DNA from: Candidatus Brocadia sp.
GTDB taxonomy: Bacteria; Planctomycetota; Brocadiia; Brocadiales; Brocadiaceae
DNA length: 32,877 nt
Reading direction: 5' to 3'
NCBI GenBank assembly: GCA_030837935.1
Contig: JAUQXU010000481.1
Coordinates: 1-32,877 of the forward strand
A program made the position numbers and the translations under genes. The notes under the pieces are model-generated. The model had not been told where the DNA came from. It saw only the letters and a program-made list of their open reading frames with translations, and made no database searches. Positions 16,303 to 24,243 of this stretch are shown piece by piece (positions within the stretch are counted from its first letter, which is position 1; each line of letters starts with the position of its first letter).

Positions 16303-17613
16303 CTAAAATCCAGACTTTGGATTTAGTCTGATTTTGGCAGACCATGTATGTGCATCCAAACCTTCTGCCCTTGAAATTTCAGCTAAGTCATTATATACAG
16401 TCTTAAGCGCCGATTTGGAATACGTTATTACACTACACCTCTTTAAGAAATCATTTACCGATAGTCCTGAGGAAAAACGGGCGGTTCCGCCTGTTGGAAG
16501 TACATGAGAGGGTCCTGCAATATAATCTCCTAATGCTACAGGGGTGTATGCTCCCAAAAAGATTGCTCCTGCATGTTTGATGCCAGAAAGTAAAGTCCTT
16601 GGATTGTGTGTCATGATCTGTAAATGTTCCGGCGCTAATGTGTTGGCGGCATCAATACACTCATCAATGTTTTTTGTCATTATAATAACACCAAATTTTT
16701 TGAGGCATTTTTTTGTGTCAGCGTGTCGTTTGAGTTTGGTCATTTGTTGATTTAGTTCCCATAGTACTTGTTCCACCAATAATTCAGAGAAAGTGACCAG
16801 TATTGAGATACCGGGTGTGTGTTCTGCCTGAGATAGCAAGTCAGATGCCACAAACGAAGGGTTCGCGTGGTCATCTGCTATAATTAACACTTCGCTGGGT
16901 CCTGCCAGCATATCGATCCCGGCATATCCAAAGATTTCTTTTTTTGCGAGTGCAACGAAGATATTTCCTGGTCCTACGATCTTATCTACCTTTGGAAGGG
17001 TCTCTGTGCCAAATGCAAGAGCAGCAATAGCCTGAGCGCCACCGATCCTGTATATTTCATTAACACCTGCTTCTTTTGCGGCAACCAGCCTTTCGGGTGG
17101 AATAGCTCCATCCTTAGCGGGAGGTGTGGTCATAATTATCTTGTTGACGCCTGCTACTCGCGCAGGTATGGTGTTCATCAATACCGTGGAGGGATACGAT
17201 GCTGCGCCGCCTGGAACGTACACTCCCACACTTTCTAAAGGGGAATACAAGGTTTCAAGTATAATGCCGTTCGCCTTTAGCGGGCTAACGTTGCGGATTC
17301 GTATATGTTCCTGATATGTCCATATGTTCGTGATAGCTCGTTGTATGGACTCTACAAAGGGGAGCGATATTTTTCTGTATGCTTCCTCAATTTCGTTATC
17401 TTTTACCAGAAAATCCTTAGGTGAAAGATAAACCTTATCATAGAGTTTGCTGTATTTTGCAAGTGCTTTATCCTTTTGTTTCTTAACATCACGGATGATT
17501 TTAAGTACCGTTGTTCTGTGGGCGGAAAAGCCGTCTAAAATATTTAATTGTTGTTTGAGTTTTGCAATTTCCTTGTCAATATTACATTCCCATGTTCTGA
17601 TTATCCGCATCAT
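16303..17613 (-). CDS. hisD: Histidinol dehydrogenase
   Basis: Catalyses the last two oxidations of histidine synthesis (histidinol to histidine, NAD and Zn dependent). 436 residues, normal length. Motifs: YVPGG near 134, GGAQAIAALAFGTETL, DMLAGPSEVLIIAD, HTPGISILVT and the C-terminal GPSHVLPTGGTARFSSGLSVNDF region carrying catalytic and Zn-binding His. It is the first gene of a hisD-hisC-hisB operon. Two consecutive ATG codons (17613, 17610) are possible starts. The leader carries a hairpin with a short T run (17624-17650) behind a consensus promoter (17696-17724). Confidence 0.97.
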   Translation of the reverse strand: MMRIIRTWECNIDKEIAKLKQQLNILDGFSAHRTTVLKIIRDVKKQKDKALAKYSKLYDKVYLSPKDFLVKDNEIEEAYRKISLPFVESIQRAITNIWTYQEHIRIRNVSPLKANGIILETLYSPLESVGVYVPGGAASYPSTVLMNTIPARVAGVNKIIMTTPPAKDGAIPPERLVAAKEAGVNEIYRIGGAQAIAALAFGTETLPKVDKIVGPGNIFVALAKKEIFGYAGIDMLAGPSEVLIIADDHANPSFVASDLLSQAEHTPGISILVTFSELLVEQVLWELNQQMTKLKRHADTKKCLKKFGVIIMTKNIDECIDAANTLAPEHLQIMTHNPRTLLSGIKHAGAIFLGAYTPVALGDYIAGPSHVLPTGGTARFSSGLSVNDFLKRCSVITYSKSALKTVYNDLAEISRAEGLDAHTWSAKIRLNPKSGF

Positions 17614-17623
17614 TGCATTCTCA

Positions 17624-17650
17624 AAAATTAACGAGGCCTAAGCCTCGTTA
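17624..17650 (-). terminator. Terminator-like hairpin in the hisD leader
   Basis: On the minus strand TAACGAGGC, loop TTAG, GCCTCGTTA, then ATTTTT. Perfect 9-bp stem. It lies between the hisD promoter and the hisD ATG, only 16 bases before the start, so it could attenuate hisD transcription or occlude initiation. I see no His-rich leader peptide. Confidence 0.6.
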
Positions 17651-17695
17651 TATGCAAAATATTACCTGTTAACTTAAGACGTATATGAATAGAGA

Positions 17696-17724
17696 ATTAT
17701 ATTTTTAACTGAGAATATTGTCAA
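17696..17724 (-). promoter_or_regulatory. Consensus sigma-70 promoter for the his operon
   Basis: Minus strand TTGACA (17724-17719), 17-base spacer, TATAAT (17701-17696). Both hexamers are exact consensus at optimal spacing. The predicted transcript starts near 17689, giving a leader of about 75 bases before hisD. Confidence 0.8.
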
Positions 17725-17797
17725 GGAAAATGGAAAGGGAAAAATATGGAAAAAACAAAATAATAAATGCGAAATGACAAGAGGCTCCTGTACGATT

Positions 17798-18268
17798 TTA
17801 GACAATGTCCCCCTTGGAGATATCGTAGACCCATGAAAGGTCTGCTGGATCGTATTCGAAAAGTTCTCCTTTATGAAAAAAGATGCCGATTTCTCTTTCA
17901 GCAGAGGCAAGAGAGTCTGAACCATGGATTAGATTGAAACGGTTACTGACGGCATAATCTCCGCGAATGGTACCAGGTTCTGCCCTGAAACCGAAGGTTG
18001 CTCCCATCATCTTGCGGGCAATTTCTACGACGTTCTTACCTTTCAGTACTATAACGAGTACGGGTGCAGAAGTTGTATATCTAACCAGTGGTTCAAAAAA
18101 ATCCTTACCTTCATGTTCGGCATAGTGTCTCCTTGCCAGGGTTTCTGAGATGTGGATCATTTTGAGTCCTATTATCTGAAATCCTTTTTCCTCAAATCGA
18201 GAGATGATCTTTCCCAGCAACCGGCGCTGGACAGAATCAGGTTTTAATATAATTAAGGTCTTTTCCAT
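17798..18268 (-). CDS. ndk: Nucleoside diphosphate kinase
   Basis: Transfers the gamma-phosphate from ATP to NDPs through a phospho-histidine. Visible: TLIILKPDSVQRRLLG at the N-terminus, the RHYAEHEGKDFF region, GATFGFRAEPGTIRGDYA, and the active-site H115 in NLIHGSDS. 156 residues; the C-terminal ~15 residues extend a little beyond the bacterial norm of ~140. RBS AAGGA lies about 11 bases from the ATG. It is followed, after about 100 bp, by the his promoter, and preceded by the DUF4416 gene on the same strand. Confidence 0.97.
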   Translation of the reverse strand: MEKTLIILKPDSVQRRLLGKIISRFEEKGFQIIGLKMIHISETLARRHYAEHEGKDFFEPLVRYTTSAPVLVIVLKGKNVVEIARKMMGATFGFRAEPGTIRGDYAVSNRFNLIHGSDSLASAEREIGIFFHKGELFEYDPADLSWVYDISKGDIV

Positions 18269-18343
18269 AAAATATTATTCCTTTATTAACCTTTCTCCAT
18301 TTTAGTATAGTTGTCCAGGTATCAAGTTAAATTTTGTAGAGTT

Positions 18344-18889
18344 TTACAACCTCTCCCTTTTTAGCTTTTTAACATAAAGCTCCCGCACACTGAGGAATAA
18401 GTCTTGGTAGTCAGAACTCCTGTAATCAGGAAACGTCCATGGAAAGGATTCGTATCCACCCTTACGATAATTGAGGGTTACTTCCGCATAAATACCGTCT
18501 CGCAGGTAGATGCGATGGGAGAAGTCCTTTGTAGAAGCGAGAATAAGCCTGCTCTCATTCATGTAGCCAGGATCAATATTGATGGGACGTTGCACAGTAT
18601 ATTTTTTTGAAGAGGTTATGGATTCCTCTATGTGATTGGTTTGTACCTTTATACCGGCTATTTCGTCAGGCATGATCAGGTCTTCAAAACTATAAAATTG
18701 TCTCAGAATTCCTTTCCCCATTTCCTCATTGTAATAATCGGTAAAGTTAAAGGGGAGGATGCCACTTCGAAGGTCGATGGGACCAAAATACTCTTCCAGT
18801 GTTTTGTCTATCTGGCTAAGAAGTGCGGGAATACTTGTCAGTACGCCGATAATTAAATTTACTGGCTTTGGTTTGGAAATTTGGCCCAA
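18344..18889 (-). CDS. DUF4416 family protein
   Basis: 181 residues, no signal peptide or membrane segment. Conserved blocks recognised as DUF4416: FGPIDLRS, PFNFTDYYNEEMG, the SFEDLI region, NIDPGYMN, LASTKDF, HRIYLRDGIYAEVTL and PWTFPDYRS. The function of this family is unknown; the acidic/aromatic conservation suggests an enzyme or a nucleotide/RNA-binding protein. The start is a TTG (18889) with no good Shine-Dalgarno sequence, but it is the only in-frame start ahead of the first conserved block. It lies between proS and ndk on the same strand, consistent with a translation/nucleotide housekeeping neighbourhood. Confidence 0.85.
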   Translation of the reverse strand: MGQISKPKPVNLIIGVLTSIPALLSQIDKTLEEYFGPIDLRSGILPFNFTDYYNEEMGKGILRQFYSFEDLIMPDEIAGIKVQTNHIEESITSSKKYTVQRPINIDPGYMNESRLILASTKDFSHRIYLRDGIYAEVTLNYRKGGYESFPWTFPDYRSSDYQDLFLSVRELYVKKLKRERL

Positions 18890-19015
18890 GATAGTTACTA
18901 GTGTAAAATTATTTCAACTTCGTCTTTGTATTTTATTATTTTTTTATTGTGTTTTTGTGTCTCAGTACACGGTGGTTTTGGTCAAACCACGTATTTTTCC
19001 ACAAAATTCCAATGC

Positions 19016-20731
19016 TTATGGTTTCGACAGCATTTCAAACAGGTGTTTAATCTTTGATTGAATTTGCTCAGGTGGCGTAAGGAATGTTTCGCCACTTTTT
19101 CTTAATTTTATCTCAAGCTCTTTCGTTTCAGCGAATTTCTTGCCGATAACTATTTTTATCGGGATGCCAATCAGGTCGGCGTCTTTGAATTTTACACCAG
19201 GTCTCTGGTCTCGATCGTCCAGCAATACCTCAATGCCTGCAATATTCGTGAGGTCATCGTAAATGTGATTCGCCATTTGCATGCTAGCGGCATCGTTAAC
19301 ATTGACGGGAATTATAATAACCTTGTATGGGGTCAGCGCAATTGGCCATATGATACCATTTTCATCATGCGACCTTTCAATAAGAGCTGCAATAATACGG
19401 TTAACCCCGATTCCATAACAGCCCATGATCATGGATTTTTCCTTGCCATGAGTATCCAGAAACTTTGCCTTGAGGGCATCGCTATATTTAGTACCCAGTT
19501 TGAAGACGTGTCCGATTTCAATACCCTGCGAGATGTCGATCTCGGCATTACATTTCGGGCACTTATCTCCTTTGATTACATAACGGACATCGGCAACACG
19601 GTCGATGATAAAATCCCTTTCGTGATTCACATTTAACAAATGGACGTCTGATTTGTTGGCGCCCGTAACAAAATTCCGAAGTATAGATACGGCCTGATCT
19701 GCTATGATTTTTATTTTTAGTCCCACGGGACCAGCAAACCCTACACGTGCACCGGTGACGTGTTCGATGGTGGTATGGTCAGCAAGTGCAACAGTATCTT
19801 GACCAAGCACCTTGGTCAGCTTAGTCTCATTGACCTCATGGTCACCTCGCAGAAGAACAGCGACCGTCTGTCCATTCGAGATATAAATCATTGTTTTGAC
19901 CATCTGGCTTGGATTTGCCTTCAAAAAGTCACCAATTTCCTGAATGGTGTGTTTGTTGGGCGTATGAACCTCCTGAAGCGGTTGTAGAATTGTGTTGCTT
20001 TCTCGTGGAATGGGGGCAGCTTCAGCCCGCTCCCGATTGGCGCTGTAACCGCATTTCATGCATCGGATGAGAACATCTTCACCCACATGACTGGGAACCA
20101 TAAACTCATGGGAAACGTCACCGCCCATAGCCCCTGAATCCGCCTCAACGACAATATAGTCAAGCCCGCATTGGTCAAATATGCGGCAGTAGGCATCGTA
20201 CATGGATTTATAACTCTTGTTGAGTCCCTCATAATCCAGGTCAAAGCTATAGGCATCCTTCATGATGAATTCCTTGCTACGCAGGACTCCGAACCGAGGT
20301 CTGGTTTCATCCCTGAATTTGGTTTGAATTTGATAGAGGGTTATAGGGAGTTGTCTATAGGAATTGATCTCGTTTCTTACGATATCCGTAATTATTTCTT
20401 CATGGGTAGGTCCCAGTGCGGTCGTTTTGCCGTGTCGGTCCTCAAAGGTGATTAAGTCTTCTCCAAATACGTTTAAGCGGCCACTCTCTTCCAGGAGGTC
20501 TAGCGGTTGAAGTGCAGGGAGGAATACCTCCACGGCCCCCGCCCGATTCATTTCTTCGCGTACAATATCAATAACCTTATTCAAGACCAGCGTGCCTAAA
20601 GGCAAATATGCATAAGCACCTGCCGTAATCCGTCTGATAAGCCCGGCACGGATCATGAGTTTATGACTGTCGATTTCAGCCTCCGATGGGCTTTCCTTCA
20701 GTGTGGGGATCAGTGTTTGCGACCATTTCAT
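19016..20731 (-). CDS. proS: Prolyl-tRNA synthetase (bacterial type with editing domain)
   Basis: Charges tRNA-Pro. 571 residues, the length of the long bacterial ProRS. Class II core: AGAYAYLPLG in motif 1, TALGPTHEE, motif 2 KFRDETRPRFGVLRSKEF, and motif 3 GCYGIGVNRIIAALIE. A YbaK-like cis-editing insertion occupies ~240-375, between motifs 2 and 3. A C-terminal anticodon-binding domain carries VLLDDRDQRPGVKFKDADLIG. A near-consensus promoter lies 58 bp upstream. Confidence 0.97.
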   Translation of the reverse strand: MKWSQTLIPTLKESPSEAEIDSHKLMIRAGLIRRITAGAYAYLPLGTLVLNKVIDIVREEMNRAGAVEVFLPALQPLDLLEESGRLNVFGEDLITFEDRHGKTTALGPTHEEIITDIVRNEINSYRQLPITLYQIQTKFRDETRPRFGVLRSKEFIMKDAYSFDLDYEGLNKSYKSMYDAYCRIFDQCGLDYIVVEADSGAMGGDVSHEFMVPSHVGEDVLIRCMKCGYSANRERAEAAPIPRESNTILQPLQEVHTPNKHTIQEIGDFLKANPSQMVKTMIYISNGQTVAVLLRGDHEVNETKLTKVLGQDTVALADHTTIEHVTGARVGFAGPVGLKIKIIADQAVSILRNFVTGANKSDVHLLNVNHERDFIIDRVADVRYVIKGDKCPKCNAEIDISQGIEIGHVFKLGTKYSDALKAKFLDTHGKEKSMIMGCYGIGVNRIIAALIERSHDENGIIWPIALTPYKVIIIPVNVNDAASMQMANHIYDDLTNIAGIEVLLDDRDQRPGVKFKDADLIGIPIKIVIGKKFAETKELEIKLRKSGETFLTPPEQIQSKIKHLFEMLSKP

Positions 20732-20788
20732 CGGTCATTTATTCCTTAAAAATTGTACGTGATATTTGCTATAGTAAACGAAAGAAAT

Positions 20789-20816
20789 ATTATAGTTTTT
20801 TGTGTTCTGCTTTCAA
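20789..20816 (-). promoter_or_regulatory. Probable sigma-70 promoter for proS
   Basis: Minus strand TTGAAA (20816-20811), 16-base spacer, TATAAT (20794-20789), about 58 bp before the proS ATG. Confidence 0.6.
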
Positions 20817-20848
20817 GGGTTAAATAATTAATCTATTATTTATAATGG

Positions 20849-20868
20849 TTGCTGAGTTGGCTCAGCAA
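20849..20868. repeat. Perfect inverted repeat downstream of the radical-SAM fragment
   Basis: TTGCTGAG, loop TTGG, CTCAGCAA. It has no T run on either side, so it is a weak terminator candidate at best, 40 bp past the end of the pseudogene. Confidence 0.5.
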
Positions 20869-20907
20869 TATATTAGTAAGCCCTCTTCGCTGGAATGATT
20901 ACAGAAA

Positions 20908-21462
20908 CTAAATATTGTTTGAACGAAACAATGCCAGAATGTGCTCGAAGTTCTGTGGAGTTTCAGTTTTTTGAGGATTATATTCCCGGAAGAAGGTCTT
21001 GAGGTGGCGATAGTAGTGTTTTGGAGAATAAATGTGACGCAGAATATTTTTGTATCCCTCTCGCAGGGTATCAAGGCTCATAGTAGGGATAATATTCGTC
21101 ATGCCATCTATGCTGTTCCAGGATATTTGGCCTAGCACACGATTTTCCTGTCTCAGACGTTTGTGAAGTTTCGTACCAGGTGGCGCTTGAAGCATCCCAA
21201 CAACAGCCATTACAATTCCACTTTTTTGAATAAAATCAATTTGCTGCCGGAAGACGGAGTGCATATCGTTATCAAACCCAACAATAAAGCCTCCTTCTAC
21301 CTGCAATCCTGCCCGGTGTATGCGTTTTACGTCTTCAATTAAGTTGCGGTTTTTGTTATGTTTTTTTCCGCATTCAGTCAGAGTGTCTTCATCCTGTGTC
21401 TCAATTCCAATAAAAACGGTATCAATATTTTATCGTTCAAGTTCAAAATTTGTGAGCGCTCA
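20908..21462 (-). pseudogene. C-terminal fragment of a B12/radical-SAM protein with DUF4070 domain
   Basis: The readable protein (VEGGFIVGFDNDM, QIDFIQKSGIV, LQAPPGTKLHKRLR, then a helical C-terminus) matches the end of B12-binding radical-SAM proteins of the DUF4070 type, a family that includes hopanoid methylase HpnP. In frame upstream it continues through TVFIGIETQDEDTLTECGKK, all typical of the same family, until a TAA at 21432-21430. Beyond that only ~9 more codons precede the end of the cyclase gene. The B12 domain and the CX3CX2C cluster are missing, there is no sensible start, and the 5' break coincides with a 12-bp palindrome. It is a decayed 3' remnant, not a functional small gene. 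Confidence 0.82.
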
Positions 21463-21463
21463 C
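21452..21463. repeat. 12-bp palindrome at the pseudogene/cyclase junction
   Basis: GTGAGCGCTCAC, perfectly self-complementary, placed exactly where the radical-SAM fragment ends and the cyclase stop codon (TAG, 21465-21463) begins. It may mark the rearrangement joint or be a regulator site. Confidence 0.5.
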
Positions 21464-22320
21464 TATTTATCTTTCAGATTCCATATTCCATTCCAATCCG
21501 GATTGGAGGGGCTCTTTGAAAGGATATCGCATCTTTTTGCCATAACCGATCCTATTCCTAATCCATATTCCCGGTAGATTTTCTGAAAGAGTTCTGCAGC
21601 TGTTCCCCATTCTCTTCTGCAATACCTCGAATATGCCTCCGAATATTCTTTCATGGAGTTTTTTTTAATCTCAAATCTGGGGTCATTGTCAATAAGAAGT
21701 TCAAAGAGGGTAATGGGGTCCCTGAAGCGCTTTAGTATAATCCGGTCAATGAAACGATAGGAGAACCTTTGGTCAGTATTAATGTAACCTTCGGCAAATT
21801 TAAAAAAACGGTCAGAAATCAAAACCCTGGCATCATACAGTCTCGATATTCCCTCGATTCTGGCGGCCTCATGAACACATCGGCCTACGGGATGATGGCG
21901 TTTGTCCAGTGGGTAATAAATAAATGAAACCTCTCCTGCAGTGATGCCGAAACCGATATCGATTATGGGTTTAAAGACGCCCATGCTTGGGGAATCATTA
22001 TACGTGCGCATGCGTTTTGTTAACCTATAAATATTTTCTAAAATGTATTTTGCGTTATCTTCAGGGAATATTCCCATCACCCCATCACCATATATTTCTG
22101 CATAGGTGTTTTCATGCCCTAAATAGAGTTCTTTATAGGACGTTTCATGGACGTCCATAATAAATTCCGCATAGGTAAAGGCTTTTACTTTTGAGCTTTC
22201 AATGCCAGAGTAGATGCCTTGTTCAAAATCCATCAATATGTCTGTTGAATTCCGAAGATCACAGAACAGGACAATCCGCTTCGCCTTATCTGGTAGAAAT
22301 TTAACAGTATTATTTTCCAT
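21463..22320 (-). CDS. Divergent class III nucleotidyl cyclase-like protein
   Basis: 285 residues. A class III cyclase homology domain spans ~15-215. Metal-binding aspartates appear intact: D21 in FCDLRNST and D79 in IYGDGVMGIF. The transition-state Arg is R154, but the partner Asn of the usual VN.AAR motif is His (VHEAARIEG, H150), and the purine-binding Lys before the GD motif appears to be Glu (E75) in my by-eye alignment. Catalysis is therefore uncertain: it may have altered specificity or be a pseudo-cyclase. No membrane segment or HAMP. The C-terminal ~70 residues are helical and may be regulatory. A cyclic-nucleotide-binding protein is the next gene upstream. Confidence 0.75.
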   Translation of the reverse strand: MENNTVKFLPDKAKRIVLFCDLRNSTDILMDFEQGIYSGIESSKVKAFTYAEFIMDVHETSYKELYLGHENTYAEIYGDGVMGIFPEDNAKYILENIYRLTKRMRTYNDSPSMGVFKPIIDIGFGITAGEVSFIYYPLDKRHHPVGRCVHEAARIEGISRLYDARVLISDRFFKFAEGYINTDQRFSYRFIDRIILKRFRDPITLFELLIDNDPRFEIKKNSMKEYSEAYSRYCRREWGTAAELFQKIYREYGLGIGSVMAKRCDILSKSPSNPDWNGIWNLKDK

Positions 22321-22379
22321 TCATCTTTCCTGTTTTTGAGTTTATGCCAACTCTCAATCTATGGCATAGGAAAACAAAC

Positions 22380-22424
22380 AGGCTGTCCAAGAATCAGTGT
22401 TTTATTGTAATTCTCAGACAGCCT
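22380..22424. repeat. Long near-perfect palindrome
   Basis: Arms of 15 bases: AGGCTGTC-CA-AGAAT and ATTCT-CA-GACAGCCT, with only the central CA/CA unpaired, around a 15-base AT-rich loop. On the minus strand a GTTTGTTTTCC tail follows, so it could act as a terminator for the gene at 22674; equally it may be a small dispersed palindromic element. Confidence 0.6.
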
Positions 22425-22509
22425 GCTTTGCTTACTTCTTCAAGTTCTTGAGGCTTAACCGTGCCGATTCAATAGATGCTTAATGAAAATTGCAGTTCCG
22501 GTTCCCTTG

Positions 22510-22555
22510 TGGCTGGCATTTTGACGGGGGATATCCACCCCCTAACCCCCAGCCA
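22510..22555. repeat. GC-rich nested palindrome
   Basis: Outer arms TGGCTGG (22510-22516) and CCAGCCA (22549-22555); inner arms GGGGG (22526-22530) and CCCCC (22538-22542) around ATATCCA. The C-run/A pattern resembles intergenic dispersed repeats. Confidence 0.55.
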
Positions 22556-22673
22556 TCGGGGAACAACGCCTGCGCTACGTGTACCAATTCGTTCGGATTG
22601 GGATTGCTTTAAAATCCAGTACCGTTCATGATATCTTGCCCTTGAGTAGCTTTTGCTTTATGTATGTTTATTT

Positions 22674-23255
22674 TCATTTTTGAATCAATGTCGTAGATAA
22701 TGAATCGATAGTCCTGGAGGCTTCTTCCAGTTGCGCCATGAGTTTTATACTTCCGTCTATAGCTGAAATAAAACGTTTACTCGCCCGGCCCACTACTTCA
22801 CGCAGGAGATCCGGCATGTTTTCAACCTCTTTCTCAAAAAGCCTGGGATCAATCATCCTCCCTTTGATATCCGATATCTCACGTAAACAATTCGTCAAAC
22901 GGTTATAGGCGTCGTTAAGGTATAAGAGGTCCTGCGTCATTTTATCGAGTTTGACACGTGCTTCTTGGGGGAGTTTATTGGCGGCTTCCATAAAGGTGTC
23001 TTTGGTGATCATTCCTACTACTACATCGCCATCTGCTGTCACAGAGGCGGTTCTTTTCGCCATACCAAAGAAACTCATTTCCCCAAAAATATCCCCTTCC
23101 TTTAACGTGCCAACAAGCACCGGTTTGTTATTGATGTTTTTCCAAACCTTGGCCCTGCCGGATTGTAAAACGTAAGCGTAATAGGCCCAACTTCCTTCTT
23201 CCAGAATTATACTGCCATCCTTTATCTTCTCCGTTCTGCTGATGAACTGTTCCAT
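22674..23255 (-). CDS. Cyclic-nucleotide-binding domain protein without output domain
   Basis: 193 residues, soluble. A CRP-type cNMP-binding fold covers ~5-110: IILEEGSWAYYAYVLQSGRAKVW, then the binding-cassette region GDIFGEMSFFG..KRTASVTA with the conserved Glu and Arg-Thr/Ala pattern. Residues 110-193 are amphipathic helices with no helix-turn-helix, kinase or channel. It therefore probably acts through protein-protein contact. With the cyclase-like gene 350 bp downstream on the same strand it suggests a local cyclic-nucleotide circuit (inference). It could also respond to another small ligand. Confidence 0.85.
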   Translation of the reverse strand: MEQFISRTEKIKDGSIILEEGSWAYYAYVLQSGRAKVWKNINNKPVLVGTLKEGDIFGEMSFFGMAKRTASVTADGDVVVGMITKDTFMEAANKLPQEARVKLDKMTQDLLYLNDAYNRLTNCLREISDIKGRMIDPRLFEKEVENMPDLLREVVGRASKRFISAIDGSIKLMAQLEEASRTIDSLSTTLIQK

Positions 23256-23291
23256 AAGATTCCTTTCAATGTATTTTGAAATAAATTACCT

Positions 23292-23624
23292 TTAATTAGC
23301 CTGAATTGGGTTTGCGTCCATTACAATCATCTCTAAATATTTTTTTTCATTCTTTAATAAACTTACATCAGTACTTTGTGTTTGATAACCTTCCTTTTCA
23401 TATTTGAGTGTATAACTTCCGACATTCAATGAAAGATAATAACTGCCACTACCAGATGTCTTTTCGCTATAAACATTATGGTCGTCTTTACTGGATATCG
23501 TAACCCCAGACAAACCCTTCTTGTTGGTATCGTACACATACCCACAAATATCACCTGCAAACGTTACTTTAGTAATACCACACACAAATAAACTCAAAAC
23601 CATTAGCACAATCAATTTCCTCAT
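23292..23624 (-). CDS. Small secreted protein with carboxypeptidase-regulatory-like fold
   Basis: 110 residues. N-terminal signal peptide (MRKLIVLMVLSLFVCGITKVTFA, given here as positions 1-23 with basic start and hydrophobic core), then GDICGYVYDTNKKGLSGVTI and YYLSLNVGSYTLKYEKEGYQ, the hallmark of the CarboxypepD_reg / CNA-B-like beta sandwich found in extracellular proteins. ATG 23624 is chosen because AAAGGAGAG lies 6 bases upstream; an in-frame start at 23708 would add a hydrophilic leader ahead of the signal peptide. Likely periplasmic or surface-attached; role unknown. It sits just upstream of the cNMP-binding gene (36 bp gap). Confidence 0.85.
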   Translation of the reverse strand: MRKLIVLMVLSLFVCGITKVTFAGDICGYVYDTNKKGLSGVTISSKDDHNVYSEKTSGSGSYYLSLNVGSYTLKYEKEGYQTQSTDVSLLKNEKKYLEMIVMDANPIQAN

Positions 23625-23857
23625 GGATCGCTCTCCTTTTATAAAAGTGTCCCTCGCACCAATACTATGAGACTGTGATTCCTTATCCTCAGTAGAAATG
23701 CTTTTCATTTGAAGCTATGAACGGAAGGTAAGCAAAATAATCTTTTTCCTGTTAAGACCTTACTTGCCTCTTTGAATACGCAGGATGTTCAACAGATATC
23801 TTTGGAATGCCTCGCTGTCATCTTCGCTTTAATTGGTGTTTTATAGGTTGGTAATTT

Positions 23858-24190
23858 TTATATCTCACTATAACATAACATATTATGACGATAATCGGCT
23901 TTTAAGTCAACATAAATCCACATAAATCCACGAAAACGGATAAAATAATTGATCAGATTTACAGTCCTTATCTGATCAAGCACTATCCAGCCTGTTTTCT
24001 TCTGAAAAGTTATTTTCACTCTGGTGGGATAGCTGTGGGACTTTATAGTCATTGGCGCTATAATGATTGTCTGGATATTTCTATTCATTTCTTCAGGAGA
24101 GATTACCAGGCAATGCCTTGTCTTCTGGATTTCGAATCCGATTGTTGGATCAAGATTAATGAGGTAGATATCGTATTGGTCTATTTCCAT
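23858..24190 (-). CDS. MazF/PemK-like endoribonuclease toxin, C-terminus altered
   Basis: 110 residues. The first ~88 are clearly MazF-like: NLDPTIGFEIQKTR, LVISPEEMN, TIIIAPMT and WIVLDQIRTV. The catalytic pair corresponds to R25 and T48, the same numbering as in Bacillus MazF. After RFRG near residue 88 the usual amphipathic C-terminal helix is replaced by unrelated sequence, and the DNA there contains a tandem 10-bp duplication (CATAAATCCA twice, 23911-23930), which shifts frame. No intact antitoxin precedes it: only a short tail ending SWEWK overlaps its start. It may be inactive, or a low-activity orphan toxin. Confidence 0.8.
   Translation of the reverse strand: MEIDQYDIYLINLDPTIGFEIQKTRHCLVISPEEMNRNIQTIIIAPMTIKSHSYPTRVKITFQKKTGWIVLDQIRTVNLINYFIRFRGFMWIYVDLKADYRHNMLCYSEI
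23911..23930. repeat. 10-bp tandem duplication in the toxin gene
   Basis: CATAAATCCA repeated exactly twice within the 3' third of the MazF-like gene; 10 bp is not a multiple of three. Confidence 0.85.
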
Positions 24191-24243
24191 TCCCAGCTTT
24201 CCATTGGAATGTCTATCGTTTCATCAAGTGACAACTCATCGTC
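24181..24243 (-). pseudogene. C-terminal remnant of a PemI/MazE-type antitoxin
   Basis: In the +1 frame relative to uvrB, the sequence across the uvrB stop codon encodes DDELSLDETIDIPMESWEWK and then TAG, with the mazF ATG inside its last codons. Acidic tails ending in W-E-W are typical of PemI/AbrB-like antitoxins that overlap their toxin gene in just this way. The frame upstream (to ATG 24303) only shadows uvrB and shows no AbrB domain, so the antitoxin has lost its N-terminal DNA-binding part. Family assignment is from the tail alone. Confidence 0.55.

Larger units (their letters stand above)
22321..22673. other. Gene-free 353-bp gap rich in inverted repeats
   Basis: No credible reading frame. 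Contains a 7-bp dyad (TATGCCA 22343, TGGCATA 22362), the long imperfect palindrome at 22380-22424, and a GC-rich nested palindrome at 22510-22555. The 22510-22610 part has a composition unlike the flanking DNA. Confidence 0.7.

Noticed and set aside
16277..16310. GATTTTAGA ... TCTAAAATC inverted repeat between hisC and hisD
   Set aside because: AT-rich, 16-base loop, overlaps the hisD stop codon and has no T run; probably no terminator within the his operon.
18973..18995. GTGGTTT-TGGTC-AAACCAC inverted repeat between proS and DUF4416
   Set aside because: Followed by T only on the + strand, where there is no gene to terminate; short stem.
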